Shown one piece after another: positions 59,029 through 64,000 of a stretch of 64,000 nucleotides of DNA (positions are counted from its first letter, which is position 1; every line of letters starts with the position of its first letter). The notes beneath the pieces were generated by a model. It searched no databases. It had not been told where the DNA came from and saw only the letters and a list, made by a program, of their open reading frames with translations. The position numbers and the translations under genes were made by a program. The stretch is from Falsiroseomonas sp050563525 (GTDB lineage: Bacteria > Pseudomonadota > Alphaproteobacteria > Acetobacterales > Acetobacteraceae), in NCBI RefSeq assembly GCF_050563525.1, contig NZ_JBNXUN010000006.1:124001-188000 (forward strand), read 5' to 3'.

Positions 59029-60534
59029 TCACCCGGCCAGGGGCAGCGCCACGAAGGCGCGGCCGCCCTCACGGTCGATCTGCAAGGCGATGGCCGGCCT
59101 TCCGTCCCGCCGCGCCGCCTGCACAGCCTCCGCCAGGTCCTGCGGCGAGGCGACCTCCCGGTCGCCGGCGCGGAGGATCACGTCGCCCGGGCGCATGCCG
59201 CGGGCGGCGGCGACGCTGCCCGGCTCCACGCCGGCCACCTGCACGCCACCGCCCTGCCCCTTGCTCGGCGCCAGGCGCAGGCCGAGGGCAGCCGGGCGCT
59301 CGGCTTCCGCCAGGCCACCGGCGCGGGCCTGCTGCCGTGGCGCCTCGCGGCGGCCCAGCGTCACCGCCTGTTCCACCCGCTGCCCGTCGCGCAGCAGGGC
59401 CAGCGTGGTCTCGCTGTCCGGCTCGATCTCGGCCACCGCCACGGCCAGGTCGCGCGGCGTCGCCACCTCCCGCCCCGCGACGCCGACCACGACATCCCCG
59501 GCGCGCAGGCCGGCGCGGGCCGCCGGGCTGCCGGGTTCCACCCCCGCAACCAGCGCGCCGCGCTGGTTCGGCAGGCGCAGCGCGGCCGCGAGGTCGGCAT
59601 CGACCGGCTGCATGGAAACCCCGAGCCAGCCGCGATCCACCACGCCATCGCGCTGCAGGTCGGCGATCACGTTGCGCGCCATGCGCGACGGCACCGCGAA
59701 GCCGATACCGACATTGCCGCCACCGGGTGCGTAGATGGCGGTGTTGATGCCGACCACCTCGCCATTGCCGTTGAACAGCGGGCCGCCGGAATTGCCGGGG
59801 TTGATGGGCGCATCGGTCTGGATGAAGTCGTCATACGGCCCGGCGCCGATCTGGCGGCCGCGCGCCGAGACGATGCCCGCCGTCACCGACCCGCCGAGGC
59901 CGAAGGGGTTGCCCATGGCCACCACCCAGTCGCCGACGCGCAGCTGGTCGCTGTCGCCCCATTCCAGCGTGGGCAGCGGGCCGCCGGCCTCCACCTTCAG
60001 CACGGCGAGATCGGTCTGCTGGTCGCGGCCGACCACGCGGGCGCTGAATTCGCGGCCGTCGGCGAGTTCGACCTGCACCGTCCCGGCCTCCCCGACCACA
60101 TGGTTGTTGGTGACGATGTAGCCGGCCGCGTCGATGATGAAGCCGCTGCCCTGGCCCATGCGGGGACGACCCTGGGGGGCCTGCTGCTGGCCGCGGGGCA
60201 TCTGGCCCTCGAAGCGGCGGAAGAACTGCTCGAAGGGCGTGCCGCGCAGTTCGGGCGGAATCTCCGCCGCTGTGGCCGGGGCCTGCTGGCTGGTGACGGT
60301 GACGCGCACCACGGCCGGCGCGACGCGGGCGGCGAGGTCGCCAAAGCCCTGCGGGCCCACCTGACGCGGCAAGGTGATGGCGCTGCCGGGGGTGGCCGGT
60401 GTGGGTTGCGCATTTCCGGCGAAAGGCAGCGTCGTCAGCGCGCTGGTGCCGAGTGCCAGGGCCAGGAGGCCACCGACGAACATCTTCTTGCGGCCCGGCT
60501 TGGGCGTGGGGGTAGGAAGCGGGGCGTTGCTCAT
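59029..60534 (-). CDS. degP: HtrA/DegP periplasmic serine protease
   Basis: A 501-aa trypsin-like protease with two PDZ domains. A basic start and signal anchor (FVGGLLALALGTSALTT, about 19-35) are followed by the protease with triad His145 (TNNHVV), Asp175 (QTDLAVL) and Ser249 (GNSGGP). PDZ1 covers about 295-385 and PDZ2 about 405-495. It degrades misfolded envelope proteins. ATG 60534 has AAGGA about 7 nt upstream. It is divergent from a two-component system, a pairing often seen for envelope stress. Confidence 0.93.
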   Translation of the reverse strand: MSNAPLPTPTPKPGRKKMFVGGLLALALGTSALTTLPFAGNAQPTPATPGSAITLPRQVGPQGFGDLAARVAPAVVRVTVTSQQAPATAAEIPPELRGTPFEQFFRRFEGQMPRGQQQAPQGRPRMGQGSGFIIDAAGYIVTNNHVVGEAGTVQVELADGREFSARVVGRDQQTDLAVLKVEAGGPLPTLEWGDSDQLRVGDWVVAMGNPFGLGGSVTAGIVSARGRQIGAGPYDDFIQTDAPINPGNSGGPLFNGNGEVVGINTAIYAPGGGNVGIGFAVPSRMARNVIADLQRDGVVDRGWLGVSMQPVDADLAAALRLPNQRGALVAGVEPGSPAARAGLRAGDVVVGVAGREVATPRDLAVAVAEIEPDSETTLALLRDGQRVEQAVTLGRREAPRQQARAGGLAEAERPAALGLRLAPSKGQGGGVQVAGVEPGSVAAARGMRPGDVILRAGDREVASPQDLAEAVQAARRDGRPAIALQIDREGGRAFVALPLAG

Positions 60535-60651
60535 GGCGTGGTCCTTCTGCTGGATGCCATATTCGGATGGCGCCATCTGGCACCTGGGAGGCGCGGTTCA
60601 CGCCCTGCTCGCGGCCGGCATACGGTTTCGTAAGGTTGGAAGGAGCCTCGG

Positions 60652-61323
60652 TTGCGGATCCTGCTGGTGGAGGACGATGCCGGAACGGCGGCGGAGGTGG
60701 CGCGCGGCCTGACCGGCGCCGGCCACCTGGTGAACCATGTCGCCGATGGACGCACCGGCCTGATGGAGGCGATCGGCGGCGGCTACGACCTGCTGGTGGT
60801 GGACCGGATGCTGCCAGCACTCGATGGCCTCGGCCTGGTCCGCGCGCTCCGCGCCGCCGGGGTGGCGACGCCCGCCCTGATGCTGACCGCCCGTGCCGGG
60901 CTGGGCGACCGGGTGGAGGGGCTGGATTCGGGTGCCGACGACTACCTGGCGAAGCCCTTCGCATTCGCCGAATTGCTGGCGCGGGTGCACGCGCTGGGCC
61001 GGCGCCCGGCCCTGAGCACGGAACCGAGCCTGCTGCGCGTCGCCGACCTGGAGATGGACCTGCTGCGGCGCAGCGTGACCCGCGGCGGCCAGCGCATCGA
61101 CCTGCAACCCCGCGAATTCCGCCTTCTGGAGGTGCTGCTGCGGCATGCGGGCCGGGTGGTGACGCGGACCATGTTGCTGGAACAGGTCTGGGACATCCAT
61201 TTCGACCCACGTACCAGCGTGGTGGAGACGCATGTCAGCCGGCTGCGCGCCAAGCTCGGCGAGCCCAGCCTGATCCACACGCTGCGCGGCGCCGGCTACG
61301 TCATCCGGGCACCCGATGCCTGA
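60652..61323 (+). CDS. OmpR-family response regulator
   Basis: A 223-aa regulator with receiver domain (EDD at 7-9, phospho-accepting Asp51 in LLVVDRMLP, Lys101 in YLAKPF) and a winged-helix DNA-binding domain (about 130-220). TTG 60652 is the likely start, with AAGGAG 6 nt upstream. It is divergent from htrA (117 nt), which contains the tiny dyad TACG-gttt-CGTA at about 60627-60640. A role in envelope control is suggested. Its end overlaps the kinase gene by 8 nt. Confidence 0.92.
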   Translation: MRILLVEDDAGTAAEVARGLTGAGHLVNHVADGRTGLMEAIGGGYDLLVVDRMLPALDGLGLVRALRAAGVATPALMLTARAGLGDRVEGLDSGADDYLAKPFAFAELLARVHALGRRPALSTEPSLLRVADLEMDLLRRSVTRGGQRIDLQPREFRLLEVLLRHAGRVVTRTMLLEQVWDIHFDPRTSVVETHVSRLRAKLGEPSLIHTLRGAGYVIRAPDA

Positions 61324-62815
61324 GCCAGAGAACGAGGCGAAGTCTGCGGCCGGCAGGCCGAGCGGCCGAATGGCCGCCGCCGCCAGTGCAACGAGGCCAA
61401 GGGCCGCGGATGCGGCCCGCCCGGTGTCTGAGGGACACGCCGAGAAGCCCGCCCGCTGGTACGCCACCACCGGCTTCCGCATCACCCTGCTGCACCTGGT
61501 GCTGACGCTGCTCGGCACCGTTCTGCTGGCTGGCATCGCCTTCTGGGCCACCTCCCGCTTCGCCGAGGGCCAGCTTCGGGCGGAGGTGGAGCGCGATGTC
61601 GGCGTGCTGCTGAACGCCGGCGCCCTTGGCGGCCCTGCCTCCATCGCGCTGTCGATCGAGGCGCGGATCGCCGCCGATCGCAGCGGCACGCAGTACTTTC
61701 TCCTGTCCGCCCCTGATGGCGGCCGCATCGCGGGCAATCTGGCGGCGGCGCCGCGACAGGCCGGCTGGACGGCGCTGGACCTGGATGGCGGCACGGCCGA
61801 GAGCGTGCTGCTGGCCTACGGCGCGCCGCTGCCAGCCGGGCATTTCCTGCTGGTCGGGCGCGACCTGGCGCCGGTGCGGGGGTTGCAATCGCAACTGCTC
61901 GGCGCCGCCGGCTGGGTCGGCGGCGCGGCCCTGCTGCTGGCGCTTGCCGGCGGGCTGCTGGTCGGCCGCGGCGTGGTGCGGCGCGCGGCGCAGATGGAAC
62001 GTGCGCTGGCGGAAGTCGAGGCCGGGCGGCTCGGCACCCGCCTGCCGGCGCGGCCCGGCGGCGATGAGTTCGACCGGCTGGCGCGGCGCCTGAACGCCAC
62101 GCTGGACCGGCTTGCCGGCACCATGGCGGCGCTGCGCCAGGTGACGGACGATATCGCGCACGACCTGCGCACGCCGCTGACCCGACTGCGCCAGCGCCTG
62201 GAATCGCTCGCCGCCACCACACCCGAGGCGGCTCCGGGGCTGGAGGCGGCGGTGGCGGAGTGCGACCGCATCCTGGATGTCTTCGCCGCCCTGCTGCGCA
62301 TCGCCCAGGTCGAAAGTGGCGCCCGCCGCGCCGCCTTCGCCGTGGTGGACCTGACGGCGGTGCTGGAGACGGTGGCGGAGCTCTACGCCGGCGCGGCGGC
62401 GGAACGGGGCCAGATGCTGGCCACGGACCTCGCCCCCGGCATCCGGATGCAGGGCGATCGCGACCTGCTGGCGCAGATGGTCTCCAATCTGGTCGAGAAC
62501 GCCATCCTGCACGGGCGCGCCGGCGGGCATGTGGCGCTGGCGCTGCGGCGCGCGCCCGGCGGCGGGGCGGAGATCACCGTGACGGATGACGGCCCCGGCA
62601 TCCCCGATGCCGAGAAGCCCCTGGTGCTGCGACGCTTCCACCGGTTGGACGCGGCGCGCGCCACGCCCGGCTCTGGGCTCGGCCTGGCGCTGGTGGCGGC
62701 GGTGGCGGAGCTGCACGGGCTGATCCTCACGCTGGAGGATGCGTCGCCCGGGCTGCGGGTGCGGCTGGGCGTCCCCAGGTTGGCTGACCCAGGGCGGCTG
62801 AACCAGGGCGGCTGA
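61316..62815 (+). CDS. Sensor histidine kinase
   Basis: A 499-aa membrane kinase. The N-terminus has a long cytosolic tail (about 50 residues), helix one at about 55-78, a periplasmic loop, helix two at about 195-218, then HAMP and dimerisation domains with His282 in DIAHDLRTPL. The ATPase has NLVENA (N box), DDGPGIPD (G1) and GSGLGLALV (G2). It phosphorylates the response regulator encoded just upstream, with which it overlaps by 8 nt. The input signal is unknown. Confidence 0.92.
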   Translation: MPEPENEAKSAAGRPSGRMAAAASATRPRAADAARPVSEGHAEKPARWYATTGFRITLLHLVLTLLGTVLLAGIAFWATSRFAEGQLRAEVERDVGVLLNAGALGGPASIALSIEARIAADRSGTQYFLLSAPDGGRIAGNLAAAPRQAGWTALDLDGGTAESVLLAYGAPLPAGHFLLVGRDLAPVRGLQSQLLGAAGWVGGAALLLALAGGLLVGRGVVRRAAQMERALAEVEAGRLGTRLPARPGGDEFDRLARRLNATLDRLAGTMAALRQVTDDIAHDLRTPLTRLRQRLESLAATTPEAAPGLEAAVAECDRILDVFAALLRIAQVESGARRAAFAVVDLTAVLETVAELYAGAAAERGQMLATDLAPGIRMQGDRDLLAQMVSNLVENAILHGRAGGHVALALRRAPGGGAEITVTDDGPGIPDAEKPLVLRRFHRLDAARATPGSGLGLALVAAVAELHGLILTLEDASPGLRVRLGVPRLADPGRLNQGG

Positions 62816-62822
62816 GCGCGCC

Positions 62823-63599
62823 TCAGCCCAGGACCTGCTGCTGCGCGCGGGCCTGGCGGCGCATTTCCGGCACCTCCTCCGGCACCGCGAGGAAATCCCA
62901 GAGGCCCGGTATGGCGTCGGCCCGCAGGAAGCGCTCGCGGGTCAGCAGCGGGTTGCCGATGATGTCGAACAGGATGTACCGGCGCGCCGCGAACCAGTCG
63001 TACACCGCGGCGGGCTCAACGCCGTAGGCCTTGTAGGAGCGCTGGCCGAACTCGAAGCTGATGGCGGGGCGGTGGCGGTCCACCAGCCGTTCCGCGCCGC
63101 GCAGCGCGTCGAATTCCCCGCCCTCGATGTCGATCTTGATGAAGCGCAGCCGCGGCAGGTGGCCGAGCTGCGTATCCAGCCGCACCGTCCGCACCGCGAC
63201 CTGCCGGGTGCGCATGTTCGGCTGGTCGTATTCACGCTGCTGCAGGCCGCTGTAGCCGGGACTGTCCAGCGCCATGACGTAGCTGGTTTCGCCATCCTGG
63301 GTCCCCACCGCGCATTCATGCAGGGTCACGTGTTCCCGCCCCGGCCGCGCCAGGAAGGGCTTCAGTGCCGCGGCGGTCTCGGGATTGCCCTCAAAGGCGT
63401 GCAGCGCGCCGCCATCGCCGCGGACGGCCTCCGCCATCGGCATGGTGTGGGTGCCCTTGAAGGCGCCGATATCCACCGCGATGTCGCCCGGCCGCAGCAG
63501 GCCGGCATAGAATCCGCGCAGCAGCGCCTCGAAATCCAGCGGGGCCCCGGCCTTCTGGCGGGCGCGCAGCGCACCATACTGCCCGGCGAGTGTGATCAC
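62823..63599 (-). CDS. FkbM-family methyltransferase
   Basis: A 258-aa SAM-dependent methyltransferase of the FkbM type. The SAM motif is DIAVDIGAFKGTHTMPMAEAV with AFEGNPE; the family segment IKIDIEGGEFDALRGAERLV is present near 150-170. Such enzymes O-methylate sugars or polyketides, often surface glycans. The GTG start at 63599 overlaps the stop of the upstream protein by 4 nt; there is no good ATG. Its function with that protein is unknown. Confidence 0.85.
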   Translation of the reverse strand: MITLAGQYGALRARQKAGAPLDFEALLRGFYAGLLRPGDIAVDIGAFKGTHTMPMAEAVRGDGGALHAFEGNPETAAALKPFLARPGREHVTLHECAVGTQDGETSYVMALDSPGYSGLQQREYDQPNMRTRQVAVRTVRLDTQLGHLPRLRFIKIDIEGGEFDALRGAERLVDRHRPAISFEFGQRSYKAYGVEPAAVYDWFAARRYILFDIIGNPLLTRERFLRADAIPGLWDFLAVPEEVPEMRRQARAQQQVLG

Positions 63600-64000
63600 T
63601 GGCCGAACACCATGTTGACGATGCGGCAGGTGTCGATGCGGCGGCGTTCCTCGGACCGGCCATCGGCCCAGACGATGCGGATGTCGTTCTCGCATTCGCC
63701 GCTGCGAAGCCGGACCCGCAGGTGCTGCCCGGGGGCGAGGCGCTGTTCGCCGAGCCGGTTGCTGCCCCAGGAATCCATCTCGACCGGGGAGACATGGACC
63801 GCGGTGATGTTCAGCGCCCCATGGTTGACCAGGTTGAAGGAGGGATTTTCCGAACCGCCGGGTCCCTGGGTCGTCCCAGGCGTCGGTGCCGCGTTCGTGC
63901 CAAACACCATCTGCGCGATGCGGCAGGTGTCCTGCGCCCGCCGTTCCTCCGGCCGCCCATCGGCATAGACCACCCGCACATCCTGCCGGCAGCCGGATGC
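63596..64000 (-). CDS. Protein with a tandem repeated domain (partial at the right edge)
   Basis: The visible 134 residues are the C-terminus of a longer protein. Two copies of an approximately 80-residue unit can be seen. Each ends in a C-x(3-4)-D-[VI]-R-[VI]-V-[YW]-A-D-G-R-x-E-E-R-R segment, then DTCRI and MVFG. Before the last copy lies a segment with FNLVNHGALNITAVHVSPVEMDSWGSNRLGEQRLAPG. The cysteine pair (one before and one after the ADGR segment) suggests a small disulfide fold, as in exported beta-rich proteins. No signal is visible because the start is outside. Not recognised further. Its last bases overlap the FkbM start. Confidence 0.6.
   Translation of the reverse strand, partial: ASGCRQDVRVVYADGRPEERRAQDTCRIAQMVFGTNAAPTPGTTQGPGGSENPSFNLVNHGALNITAVHVSPVEMDSWGSNRLGEQRLAPGQHLRVRLRSGECENDIRIVWADGRSEERRRIDTCRIVNMVFGQ

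Noticed and set aside
1..64000. CRISPR arrays, tRNA or rRNA genes, insertion sequences, prophage genes, riboswitches
   Set aside because: I read for spaced direct repeats, cloverleaf-like segments, transposase motifs and typical leader structures and found none that hold up; a covariance-model search would be needed to exclude small RNAs.

Overview
The window is very GC-rich, densely coding DNA from a bacterial chromosome. It is most likely alphaproteobacterial, and the gene content fits the Acetobacteraceae/Roseomonas neighbourhood. Pointers are a MJ0042 zinc-ribbon gene beside ftsEX, DUF2125, DUF1285 and DUF4169 genes, petABC followed by mtnP, oxygen-dependent hemF, several Bug/TctC binding proteins with a full tctCBA set, an isoquinoline-oxidoreductase-type Mo enzyme, and an amidase paired with an AtzG-like small protein. 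No rRNA, tRNA, CRISPR array, insertion sequence or phage gene was seen. The taxon is an inference from gene content.

Layout. 1-529: 3' end of a class A penicillin-binding protein. 670-8142: a two-armed cluster around a 98-nt divergent gap at 6066-6163. The minus arm holds an ornithine-cyclodeaminase-like dehydrogenase, pyrK, pyrD, a benzoylformate-decarboxylase-like ThDP enzyme and a Bug binding protein. The plus arm holds an M20 carbamoylase-type hydrolase and an OPRT-like protein with altered PRPP-site residues. 8153-13930: zinc-ribbon protein, ftsEX, YdcF-like, plsC, ChaC-like and DUF2125 genes. 14062-20987: a MacB-type ABC transporter, a TolC-like channel and an adaptor carrying cytoplasmic GAF and PAS domains. 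With them sit two small exported proteins bracketed by cysteines, a probable lipoprotein, and a 16-bp motif found at both ends of the first part of the locus. This is the most unusual part of the window.

20992-31395: amidase with its small partner, aspartate dehydrogenase, an ankyrin-repeat protein and a lipoprotein, then a MoxR/DUF58/BatA-DUF4159 membrane cluster. 31563-38570: DUF1285, NUDIX, CCA-adding enzyme, an MsbA-like exporter with a hexapeptide acyltransferase, a phosphatase, a small disordered protein and a DedA protein. 38581-41746: tctCBA operon with a terminator-like hairpin between tctC and tctBA. 42424-45137: iorAB. 45268-50203: hemF divergent from petABC (cytochrome bc1 complex), a clear terminator, then mtnP. 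50211-58946: small enzymes, an FAD oxidoreductase, a chemotaxis receptor, an MFS transporter, an internally deleted glutathione S-transferase and a PEP-mutase-family lyase. 59029-64000: HtrA/DegP protease divergent from a two-component system, an FkbM methyltransferase, and the end of a protein made of repeated domains.

Most genes sit in tight runs with 4- or 8-nt overlaps, so operons are easy to read. Starts were chosen from Shine-Dalgarno spacing and family N-termini and often differ from the longest open frame. Long open frames opposite real genes are common here because of the base composition, and were left out.
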